In this document: piece by piece, positions 53,679 to 64,000 of the stretch
How positions within the stretch are numbered: the stretch's first letter is position 1
Layout: each line of letters starts with the position of its first letter
Source: Venturia oleaginea
Lineage: Eukaryota; Ascomycota; Dothideomycetes; Venturiales; Venturiaceae
DNA: 64,000 bases
Reading direction: 5' to 3'
NCBI GenBank assembly: GCA_013176395.1
Contig: JABMLP010000007.1
Coordinates: 1,426,001 to 1,490,000, forward strand
Notes under the pieces: generated by a model
Databases searched by the model: none
Seen by the model: the letters and a program-made list of their open reading frames with translations, nothing else
Told to the model about the DNA's origin: nothing
Translations under genes and position numbers: made by a program

Positions 53679-56600
53679 ATGGGGCCGCTCTTGTTCCTTT
53701 TCTATTGACTTGTGGTAGAGGCATATCTAGTGCCGAAAGGTACGCATTCACCTGGGTTTACGATGCGAGAGCAACTTTGGTGGATTGGAAGAGAAGGTTG
53801 GTGTATCCATCGTCATCGCGGCAATGAAATCGCCAAGGGTCGCAGCGCATCAACAATTTACCGCCGCGCAAGAACAGAACAACAACGAAAGGGCCTTAAC
53901 AATACCACTTGCAATCACGTAATCTGTCATCTATCTATACGCGCATATACACAACGTCCATTTGCGTGGTTTTGAGCCCTCCGAGAGCGTTGATGTGAGA
54001 CCAGTCCAGTGCTTTATTCCACTGTGTAAGAGGAGGAACCCGGCTACAATCGGACATACTAATAAGTAACTACATCTCAACTGGCGAATCCCATCGTGTA
54101 ATATCGAACAACGTATGCCTGTTGTATTCCCCAACAACCATGTCTACATAAGCTGGAAACATCAGCAAAATCTTTCTCTTTACAGGACATACACAAGGCA
54201 TTACAGCGCAAATGCTCCGGCTGTGGTCCGCGGAACTATGCATGAATTAGTCCGCTCTGTTTACTACTATCTTGCGAGGTTCGGCATTGAACTCACACTC
54301 AGAGATAGATGTCTGAAAACATGTTGTGCAAGTAAAGAAATATTCATCTGACATGTTGAAACTCGACACGACGAAGTGATGAATATCCTCACTACCAGAA
54401 TCACTCTTGACAAAGACTACTACTCCTATCATTTCTTCAGCTCTCATTCGATTGTTCAAACCATGGTCTCCAAGCGAATCCTGTTGTTGAAGCAGTACAT
54501 CAGTTTTCTACCTCTTCGTCTCCGTTCTCGGTGATTCCGACCACAGTTCGTCGCTTGGAATCCTTCAGTCTAGGATCAATTGGATTAATTTATACCCCTC
54601 CAGATGAAGAAAATTCGGCTGCAGTCGGACACACTTAGATTATACTTAAATCTTGTCGAAAGCTACGATGCGTCAGCAAGCCTGAAGCCTTCCTAACTGC
54701 TCTCTCGGCGAGCCGTCGTTCTCGACAAGAAGTACCCTATAAAGTGAACCACCTCGAAGGCCTTCCTTCAACAGGAAACGATGAAGTGAAAGTCCCCCAA
54801 AGCTCTGGGCGTACTGAGACGATCCGGGAACGCTGCTCATTATACCCTCCACTTGAAGCAGGATAGATCACCTAAACGTACTTCTGAGACGGAAACGAAG
54901 AAAGGTCACGAATGCAGTTGAACACTATCATTAAAGAAACCTCCATATCACCACCATCCTCTCGAGAAGGTAAGTTGATTCACGTCTTGACCCAAACAAC
55001 ATCAAAACCACACAACCAATCATTCTGACATTGAGCCAGAGAAGCCGAGTACCGGTCCTACAACAAGAATGAGAATGGCGTGCTCGATAAGTCTTGATCC
55101 TAGAGAAAACTGATACATTTATATTGCCCAGTAAGATACACCAAATGACTATTTCGGCGCGTGAAGAGATCGCGTTATACACCGATTATATCCAATTTCC
55201 CTTTCATCGTTTGATGGTTTCCAGAAACAGTAATATCCCTATATAACCGCTTTAGTTTATGGGTTGGGGTCGATCTCATAAACGCGAAAATTCCAACAGA
55301 CTCCAAGGGACTCGCGCGTGATGGGTCTGAATACACGCGATATATGCCACAAGAAGACTACAAGGGATCAAAGAGTTGGTGAGCAACTTAGCCCACGTCT
55401 TCGCGTTATAGATACGAGGTATTGAGGAGAAGAAGCCCTACAACCCGAGGCGGTGATCATTTCCATCATCACCACTATTTTATATCCCATTCGTCCATTA
55501 TCGAGGTATTCTCAGCGCTGGCATTGTGATGAAAGAATACAGGTATGCACCAGACCACCGCATCCGCATTATCCTGGCGCTGTCCTCCCTTCGCGTCTCT
55601 CGATGCTCTATTCGGCATGCATACGAATCTATTTATACCATTCTAGATCTAGGCTACCGTAGAACACCTGGCTGTCTTGTCGCTCAAGTGGCCATCCGCG
55701 GGGGCATGAACATCAAAGTCTCAGGTCGAGATTAGCTCCAGTTTCCGTTCCTTCCCGACTGCCGAGGGAATATAAAACTGTGCTCACTTGCCGAGCTCCT
55801 CTTGTCAGCACGACGAAATTAGATGGGAATAATTCCATGCTCGGGTCGTGGAAGAGAGCTGTTACTTGCTATTTATACTTTGCATCTCCTTGAAGAAGAA
55901 AAGAAGGTATGGACTCATATCTGAAGACGCGCGTTCGACGACCAAGAAATGGCAGGTGCCGGATTGTTATTGAGTTAGTGAAATATATAGGTTAGGTGGA
56001 TGATGAGAATCAGTATTACTAGTATCCATCTCCTAGATATTCACCATACCTCCGCGTTATTGAGCTCTTGCGATGATCAAGAAAATCGCAGAGACGTGAC
56101 CTTTACTCTATGTAGCACCACGCGAACCAGCAACATGGTTGCGTTGGGACCCCGATGATGTCGATATTCGTTCTGTGGAGGTGCTACGGGCAGTTTTGAA
56201 TAGACCTACCGGATATGGTGGCATGAGGCTAAGAACAATCAGGTGACGCTGAATTGCTTCAGAAGTATATTTTCTATTCCCATTTGTCGGCATCATTCGA
56301 GAATTAAGGATTGAAGTTTCAGAGGAAAGACTCGTCACCATGTTCATGATTGTCGACGATGAAAACAGAGAGCATTGGAGCACAGACTTCCTGAAACCAG
56401 ATCGACAGGGCTTTCAATGTGAATGTCGTCTTTACCATAGACTTGCGATGATTATTGCCGCCTGCCCACATCGATTGGATCCTTAGATACTTGGCATTTG
56501 CGGCATGGATGATAAGAATCGAATACGAGAGAATATAGATCTTTTTCTCCTCCCTCTTGGTGTTGGTATCGTAAAGAACAGAGGCTGACGAATTTGACAT

Positions 56601-59344
56601 ACCCTGGAAGATGCGTCACGAGGTTATGAGTGGATTGCAGCCGATTGAAACGATCGTGTAAAGTTCTGGCGTTCTCATGGCTGATTCATGCGGGCAGAGT
56701 GTATCCATCAACTCGACAGACAGAGAGGTTTGGGGCCCCAAACCTTGGGAGTCCGATACTGGTAGTTTCTGGCAACACGCAATGGTGGGTGAAGCTCGTC
56801 TCTAGAGAGAAAGAAAACCCAGGCGTGGGTCAGTTTCGAGCTCATGGCCAATTTTAATGAATCGATGGCATGGCTACCAATGCCAGTATCCGACCTGAGT
56901 AGATGAGAAACAGACGCAAGGAGGACATCTCGCTTGCATTGCCGTTGGACGCCTCAATTTATCGGACAGCTCGCAAGATGAAGGTTTTTGGTTCCGATTG
57001 TAAGACCCATTCTTAGCAGAGATGTATAGTCGCTGGGCAACGTCGAGAGGTAAGGCTCAGGCTCAGGCTCAGGCTCAGGATTGTTGGAATGCAGTATTGC
57101 CGTCCTTCCCGCGAGCGTCAACACTATTGGACGATGAGGCCGGTGACACGAAATGACTTTTAAGACAACGGTTGGACGTCCAGACCTTTGGGTACACGGC
57201 TGGAAATCTCTTCCATCAAGCCATCTCCTATCAAGGATGTCGTGTTATACTCTCACATCTTTAGTTCGCGCTGCAGTGGATACATCTCACCATCCAGATC
57301 ACACCTTTCGTGAAAGTGGCTGAGACATGATTAGTATTCTTTCCACAAGCATGCAAACCAGCCCACGGATCTCTGATAAGAACATGGCCATCGTACAGCG
57401 TCAAATATACCCAAGCGCGACGTGGCGACTATCGCGACGCTCCCAAAAACATTGTCCAGATCCAAATCAGATGACCAACCTCCCCGATTCCGATCCCAAA
57501 GTCCGAGCTCTTGCCGGTACCCGCGACTCCACAAAATATCTCCACTCTCTGCAAGGTCCGCGTGTCTCTCATCTATCGCCCCCACCTAACCCCCAATGCT
57601 CAAACGAATCACCATCTCTTCCTCAGCCCAAACTGTGGATCATGCGCCCAGGGCCCCCAGGGACCAAAGTGGCGATTCTCTCGAGATTCCCACTGTGATT
57701 TAGCTTATCAGCCGGAGCGGTTTCCGGACATCCATGCCGATACAGAATAGAGTTTATGCAGGAAGCATGTAGGGAAAATTGAACGTCTGTTCCCTCCCAC
57801 CCGATGACGTAGCAGCCAGCGATCATGCACAATCAATTCGGGATGATCCGGTATGAGACCAAAAACGTCGCGATAATAGAGTTGAAAGTGTCGTGGAAAT
57901 AGAAGTTCAATCTGTAGACATTCGGGACTCGCGACATTGTACTACAGAGAGGTCTGGCGCCTGCGATCCCTTGTGAATGTTACCCGCGGGAGAGGAAAAT
58001 TGCATCTCGAAGAAGGCGTAGATTAAGGATCCGCAGCGGGCGGGCAAGGTAGGGATGAAGGCTTCTTTCCATTTCCTCAGCCACAGCAATTGCTAAACAT
58101 ACCTATCGTAATACGGACCTGCCCACCTACTCAGTCGCTCCCCTGATCGAGAGGAGAATGCCTAACTCCATTTTTCTCCACAATGGACGATATCATGGAT
58201 GTATATTCCAACAGACTGCAGGTGGCAACGGGGAGCTCTCCGTATCATGAAAGAATCTTCCGCAATCATGCATACAATTCATCGACGTCTCGTCCATCCC
58301 CGTGCATTGACTTTCTCGAAGCTTCATTCGTATTCGTTGATAGCTAATGCACCCATCGAGCTCGGGCCAACATCGGGATCAACCCAAATGAGCATCTTAG
58401 CATCCACCGGAAACGTATGTGAAAAAAACATTTCCATAAGGGACATGGCGGACGCCGGGGAGTAGGGGGCATGATCCCGAAATAAACATCGAGTCGTCTC
58501 AGATGCAGCGAATACCAGAGCTTTAGTCAGTGCTTTCCATAGCTATTACTTTGCCTTTCGACGGCTCATAATGATATTGATACAGCGGCACAGGGAGGGC
58601 CTAAGATATTGATATAGCGGCATAGGGCGGCCCAAGGGTTTCATAGTGAGCGCTAGAATGAACTGACAGTTTGCAGAAAGATGAACGGAGCTTTCCATCC
58701 AGAGAATTCCGATAGATTTTTGTCTCGGCCACGTTTTGACATTCCGTGCTGTTCATGGCTAAAGGATCTTGTGGCTGCCACGCTGTTTGAGAGAGAGATG
58801 GGAAAACGCCATGGCCGTGCTGGTGTTGTGCCAGCTCTTTGGTTCGTTTCGACCTTCCATCGTCTCGCGAATCGCGACGAAGCGCATGACTTTCCCGGCA
58901 GTTCTTGAATTTTGTATCGTGATGTTTGCGAGGTCGACGTTTCCCATCAACGTCTTTTTATTTGCCCGGGTGATACCGAACAAACCTTTTCCTAAGTCTC
59001 TGAGCATCTTCAAAGTTCCCTTCTTTTATCGTATTTCGCTATCAAATAGCCTGAATCGCTTGGAGGCGTAAAAGAAAAGCGCCAGACCCAATACCGCCCT
59101 TCACTAAATCCACACGAGTCATAAGCGCACGGCAGCATCCGTGCAACAAAGTGACGTTGATTCAATCAACCGACGGTCGCACTCTTGCCAGGCAACGGTC
59201 GATCCAACCATCTATTCGAAACCCCATCATCGATATGTGGCTGTGCTAAGCATAGGCAAGATGCCACAACCATCACCACCGAATCAAAACACCAAGAGAA
59301 AGTCTGCGCCAAACATGGGCATTTCATTTTGGCCGTCATTATTC
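53679..59344. other. gene-poor stretch of 5.7 kb
   Basis: I find no convincing gene. Short open frames occur on both strands; a few read protein-like, for example WLRWDPDDVDIRSVEVLRAV on the plus strand near 56130-56190 and SPNCGSCAQGPQGPKW near 57625. All lack starts, splice signals or known motifs, so they may be relics. Two 20-bp words (CGGCTACAATCGGACATACT at 54041, and a version with three transitions at 54616) suggest old repeats altered by repeat-induced point mutation. Confidence 0.4.
57053..57076 (+). repeat. AGGCTC hexamer repeat
   Basis: Four perfect tandem copies of AGGCTC in non-coding DNA. Confidence 0.8.
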
Positions 59345-59552
59345 CTACCGTGGTTTTGTATTTAATCTACCATGGTGCTCATTCTAAGCCTACCGTGGTT
59401 TTTTGAACCAATCAGAGGGCCAGCATTTAATGCGCGGAAAGTTTTCATTACGGGGCCCGCTTTTCGACAAAGTGCTGACCCTTTGATTGGCTCAAAAATC
59501 ACGGTAGGTTTGGAATGGGGACCACGGTAGATTCAGTAAAAAACCACGGTAG
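59345..59552. mobile_element. 208-bp MITE-like element with about 80-bp terminal inverted repeats
   Basis: The first 81 bp pair with the reverse complement of the last 80 bp, with only scattered, mostly transition, differences, around a centre of about 47 bp. Each arm holds three CTACCGTGG-type words about 22-23 bp apart (positions 1, 23 and 46 of the arm), then AACCAATCAGAGGG-like sequence. No coding capacity. A target duplication is not clear (flanks TTATTC and AAATAG). This looks like a non-autonomous DNA transposon. Confidence 0.75.
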
Positions 59553-61556
59553 AAATAGTGACGACCTTCATTTTGGCGCAGACAACAAACTCGCCACAAA
59601 GCATGCACGCTTCACAATCAGATAAACACCCCATGGGAATCCATGTGGCGCCATGCCCAAAACCAACGAATCGACAGCCGAGTATCAAAACAACATCATG
59701 CGATTGTGGCGAGTACATCTCGCACCGCTGCGTTGGCGCCTCGTCCAAACCAATGAGATACAAGGAGACAGCGAGAGCGAGTCTCAAAATCTCACCGAAC
59801 CGGAGCCAGCCACGCACCATCCTCGTTCTTCAGAACAGCTGTTCTGTTCTACCACGTATGTATTCCGTTCTGGACCTTTCCCGCCCCCAGATGCAGGGTT
59901 AATAGCTGTACCGAGTACGGAGTACGAGCACGCCACGTCCTCATGATCGACTTGGACGGAAAAAAAAGGGACCTGTGGCGGTGAGAGGGAAATCGCATCT
60001 TGCGTCCCATGGGAAACAGAAATGTCCATCTCAAGTCGAGGGTTCAATGAGGCGCAGCAGCTCGGGACCGTCGATCCAGTGTGAGGGTTCGGCGCAGCTC
60101 GGGGGTAACAAACCCAACATCAATTCCCACGAGCTATCTTCGCTTCCTCGGTTACTTGATTAGCTACTACTCGTGTACAAGTCCTCGAGACGGCCGTCTC
60201 ATGAGGCATAGCATGGCCTCATCATGGGCAGAAAGAGACGCCCCGCTCACGCCGACCGGCCCCAAAAACGCCGTCGACAATGGACCGACTGACTGACGTT
60301 CAACGGCGGCACCTTTACACCAGTAACTATGGCTCTAGTGATGGTTGGAGGTGCGCGACAGCCTCCCACCCACCTCCACACAAACTAACCACTGGCTTTC
60401 CAAACTTCGACCTGATAACAAGGCGACGGCGACTATCACACTCCTACCTAGTCCCCCAGTCCACACCGCCGCAAGAACTATCTCGGATCTCGGAAAAGTG
60501 AGAAAGCGGAGATGGTACGACGAAAGGCCTTGCCCTACCAGGTTCACGCTCGAGTTACACGCGCAACTTGGTCCACCTTCAATTGCTCATGGTTAGGTGA
60601 GTCGTAGGGAAGGAGGGATGATGCTATTCCAGGCGGACGAAATGGAGGAAAAATAGGTTCATGGAGGTGGCTGGACCAATTACTCAGCCACAGATACCTC
60701 CTAACAAAAGCACGAGGCCCACGGAGGAAATTCGAAGCTTACTTGACTACTCGATTCCAAGTGAAGAGAGGTTGTCGTTTCTAGGCGAATGGCTAGGGCT
60801 GCCAGCTCATCGTTTTCGCCACAGGTCAGCACGATGCGCGACGATCAATATTGACGAGCCAAAGTTCAAAGGTAACAAGTGTCAGAGACGTGGGCACGTG
60901 TGAGATGATCAGAGGGGAAACGTTCAATGTGTCTTGGATATCCTGCATATACTATACAGTCAGTAACATATGGCGTGAAAATCGTTGCTTGTAACGCGAT
61001 CATAAAATCGTGTCGTAAATAAATGTGAAGGATAGCCCTCATTAGCCCGCCATTAGTACCTCGTATGCTTCCTCCTATCACCTCTGCCAACCATTCAGGT
61101 AGAAAATAAACATGTCATTCCCTCCCTGAGCCGCCGCAACTCCTCCGGACAAAAGCACTGTATTAGAACAAGTAGAATCATGAAGGTGGCCAAGGAAATA
61201 GCGGCGTAAATATGCAAGTAGAATTTTCAGTCTGATCCGAGGGTAAGTGCTGCCGATGAAGCCGGACACGTTGTTGCAAACAAGCCGCTGGCCATGTAAC
61301 GTGGTATCCTCCAAAAAATCAAGTGGGTATCGTAGAATCGAAGAGGATGTCCTGTATCGAGGATGTGGTATCTCAAAAAGCAGGTAAAGTAAAACGCCGA
61401 ACTGGGTATGCACTGATGCACGGGTTGCTGCCCTTCATGTTGGTGACTGGCCAGAGTCTCTCGGATGTGGTGAAGAAGAGGTAATACAAGTCGTAACCGT
61501 CGTCAGGGAGAGTGGTAAGGGCGTGCGTGAGGGGCAATCGAGATTCCTCGGGTGAA
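59553..61556. other. intergenic, no supported gene
   Basis: Several unsupported short frames. The stretch from about 61000 to 61556 is probably the 3' UTR and flank of the CP2 gene. Confidence 0.4.
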
Positions 61557-64000
61557 CTAATATAGCAGCCGCAGTTCGAAGCCTTCTGATTGCATGGTGT
61601 TTGCAATGTCGATGTCACCATCGACTTGGACCTCGTTCGGAGAGGCATCCCATTCTCTTCGCATCGGCGATCGAGGATGCATCTCGTTGAACTCTGCGAT
61701 CAAGTCTTGTCCTTCCGGCAATTGTAGAACAGCCTCGTCGTCGAACAGAATCTTGATACCCTGCTTGTTGATCCGGATGGTTCGTAGGACCTTGGTAGCT
61801 TCGATGTTGCACTTCATCGCGACGCCATTGACAAGGTCTTTCAGCGTTCGCTGCATGAGATACACAGCTCTGTAATATTGGTCATCTGGTGCTTTGCCAA
61901 CAAATCGCGGTTGTACATAAAAGCAAGCCACTGACGCAAGTTAGCATGTATCACTGAAGAACTCATGGAATGTTTAACTTACCAGGCTTTATTACGCGTT
62001 CCGGGGGTGGCTGGTAATGAGGATCTACGCCTAGTGCCTCTATCCAACCAGCAAGTGTCCCGCCATCCGTAGCGGTGGCTTTGGGAACCTTCACCGACAC
62101 ACCGGGAGGTGGTGTGCGATTCTGGGGCGCCATGTCGCCGAGAGCGTTTTGCGACATATTCTGCCAGTCTTGTTGTGCGGCCGAGAACGAGTCCGGTTGT
62201 TGATATTCTAATTCGCGTCGTTCATTCGAGTGAACTGATCTATTGCTGGGAGATGGAGATGCCATTGAGGAGCCGATATTCCCGCTTTGTCGTTCCCAGC
62301 TTGTGCCTGCGGATTCACCAGTATTGACGCGTACCAGATCCGTGGGCTCTCCAGAAAGGCGCACTGGGTGAAGATCAGGATCGTCGGCTTCCTCGCCTTT
62401 CAGGTACAAGATACTGGCAGGGCGCGTAGAAGTGAACATGTCCTGGAGGTTTGCAAGCTTGAGCTGCAAGTCCTCCTCTTGTGAGGAACCTCTGTTGCCA
62501 GTAGAACTAGCTGAAGACATGGACCATGTCCTTTTGTGTTTGGGTACCTTTCCGGGTCGTGAACCAGAGCTCGTGTTGGACTTCGATATCGAGTTGCTTC
62601 TCTTTCGCTTGCCCAGATCTTTGACACCAGATTCTACTTGTGCAATCTGTTGCTTCAGCTTGTCGATGGTTTTCTTGACGTGAGCAATATCGTTTGATAG
62701 TTTGCGCTCAGCGCCATGGTCGCGGAATAGCTTGACTTTACAGAAGCAGAGCTCCGGATCCCTGGTGTCTGGTGAAATTGGCGAGGCAGTGTTTCTCAGC
62801 TCGGTCTTCGCGCATAATCTCACTGGTATTCCTTTGACTCCTTTCGAATGGCTGAAGTCGGTGGAGAGGAAGTTGAAGCGAACTGCAAGAGAGCATTCGG
62901 GAGGGCTATTGGGCGCTGCTGTCCACGTTACGGAAAAGCCGTCAAAGGAGGCAGATTCAATGTCGATTTTGGGTCGACCTGAGCCTTCGAGACCTCCGAT
63001 TTGGGCTGGATCGACGAATTCGACCGCTTGAAGTCGGCCGCCGCGGTGATGAGCTTCATTGGTACCGCGTCCCTCCTTCCAGAGTTGCCAACAAGCTGCG
63101 GGCCGTAATCGTTGCTGCTCGTCCTCGAATGAGATTCGCACAAAGGTGCGGTAGGTAATTGGGTGTCCAGCTAGCTGAGGCGGCTGGCTATCGACAATTG
63201 TGATCGTATAAGCTTGTCCTTTGTTGAGATAAGTTATTGGGATCTCGTTCGAGTGTTTGATCATGGCCGTCGGCGCATTCAATGTGACATGGTATCGGAA
63301 ACTATTTGAAAGTCAGCTTTCTCGCTCGACGTGGACGGAAAAACAGTAGCGATTCGTTCATGACTTACTTCTCTGCGGGTCGCTGTATGATCACTTGTGA
63401 CATGCTGGTGTCATACCCAAGTGTATTCATGCCATCCGTAGGAGAGTGCTCTTGCATTTCCACGTCATTTTGCATCGCATCCTCAATCTTGGACTGCTCA
63501 TGATGATGTCCAAACGTTTCGAAGGCAGAAGGATGATGGCTAAATTGATGAGGTGGGAACGTTTGGGGGTGTTGTGGTTGTGGAAAGCCAAAAGGATTGG
63601 GATTCTGGAATACATGCGGTGCCATGGATTGGGAATGCGAGTGCGAGTGAAAGCCATGGGCGGCGATGTGCGAAGATTGACCTGTGTGTAAACCAGTTTC
63701 TGATGTGGGCATAGACAGCGGAGTTCCTAGACCTAGGGAGAAGCCAGGTGTGTGAAGGTCGCCGGCTGTAGGATGGTAGAGAGTGTTGGTGCCGCCAGGA
63801 GTGGGCGTGTAGTATCCAGGCGGCTGATTCGCAAAATGAGAGAAGGCGAAGCTGTTCGGGTCGAGTAGAGATGGAGTGAACCTCCAGGGCTCAATGGAAC
63901 CTCTTGGAGTGGGATCGAGATCCTTGATCTCGTGGTGGTCGTCATAATGTCTACAGCCACTTGTTAGTTTGCATGTCTAACATCCATTTTCGCAAATTCA
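61557..64000 (-). CDS. CP2/grainyhead-family transcription factor, 5' end outside window
   Basis: Visible minus-strand exons are 63950-63369, 63301-61983 and 61930-61557; 63951-64000 is intron ending in CTGTAG with an AACTAAC branch. The first visible exon is His/Pro/Phe-rich activation-type sequence (HSHSHSQSMAPHVFQNPNPFG). The second starts FRYHVTLNAPTAMIKHSNEIPITYLNKGQ and continues TYRTFVRISFEDEQQRLRPAACWQLWKEGRG and LAVRFNFLSTDFSHSKGVKGIPVRLCAKTE, the CP2 DNA-binding domain. It ends with a basic linker (GKRKRSNS). The last exon has a compact C-terminal domain (TLKDLVNGVAMKCNIEATKVLRTI, GIKILFDDEAV). Fungal members include the Neurospora csp-2 type, which controls cell-wall remodelling and conidial separation. 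The target genes here are unknown. Confidence 0.92.

Noticed and set aside
57327..57750. Plus-strand frames of 123 and 79 codons
   Set aside because: Protein-like words (CGSCAQGPQGPKW) but no upstream exon, domain or splice support.
59558..59946. Overlapping plus-strand frames of about 100 codons after the MITE
   Set aside because: No recognisable domain or start context; composition is like the surrounding non-coding DNA.

Overview
The window is nuclear DNA of a filamentous ascomycete (Pezizomycotina; the gene content would suit Leotiomycetes, but the sequence alone does not fix the genus). The evidence is short GT-AG introns of about 45-130 nt with CTAAC/CTGAC-like branch sites, fungal gene families (MON1, Sec14, a GH92 mannosidase, a grainyhead/CP2 factor, the DUF7025-type AAA ATPase family), and fungal transposon types mixed with AT-rich gene-poor stretches. 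All gene models were built by eye from reading frame and splice signals.

Layout. 1-5.1 kb: end of a cysteine-containing protein carrying an in-frame stop, an unrecognised three-exon gene, and a mitochondrial-type hot-dog thioesterase. 6-11.2 kb: a type II membrane protein with a lectin-like ectodomain, a doubtful small gene, and a three-exon hypothetical gene. 12.2-12.9 kb: a nested tandem repeat. 13.8-16.6 kb: a secreted GH92 glycosidase with an 11-nt micro-exon. 17.7-18.1 kb: a decayed gene.

18.6-31.4 kb is dominated by two young transposons. The first is a full-length Ty1/copia element (18567-24752, 5-bp target duplication ATTAC). Its coding region carries at least 24 exact copies of the octamer TCGYRCGA, spread evenly over all three codon phases, and one in-frame UAA-CUA between integrase and reverse transcriptase. 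The second is a CACTA element (26194-31357, ends CACTACGGTCA, 3-bp target duplication CAG) with a four-exon Tnp2 transposase and a divergent second protein. It sits inside an AAA+ ATPase gene exactly upstream of Walker A, so that gene now lies as two pseudogene pieces, 25777-26193 and 31358-32923.

34-38 kb: a Sec14-type lipid transfer protein, an intact NAD-dependent reductase and a decayed relative of it. 38.2-41.5 kb: repeats and a DDE transposase relic. 41.6-53.7 kb is a denser gene block: a probable nuclear protein, two long Ser/Pro-rich disordered proteins, and MON1 on the minus strand. 53.7-61.5 kb is gene-poor and holds a 208-bp MITE-like inverted-repeat element. The window ends inside a CP2/grainyhead transcription factor on the minus strand.

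The genes do not form an obvious pathway or cluster. The strongest candidate for something undescribed is the TCGYRCGA array of the copia element, which looks like nucleic-acid-level information laid over a protein-coding region.
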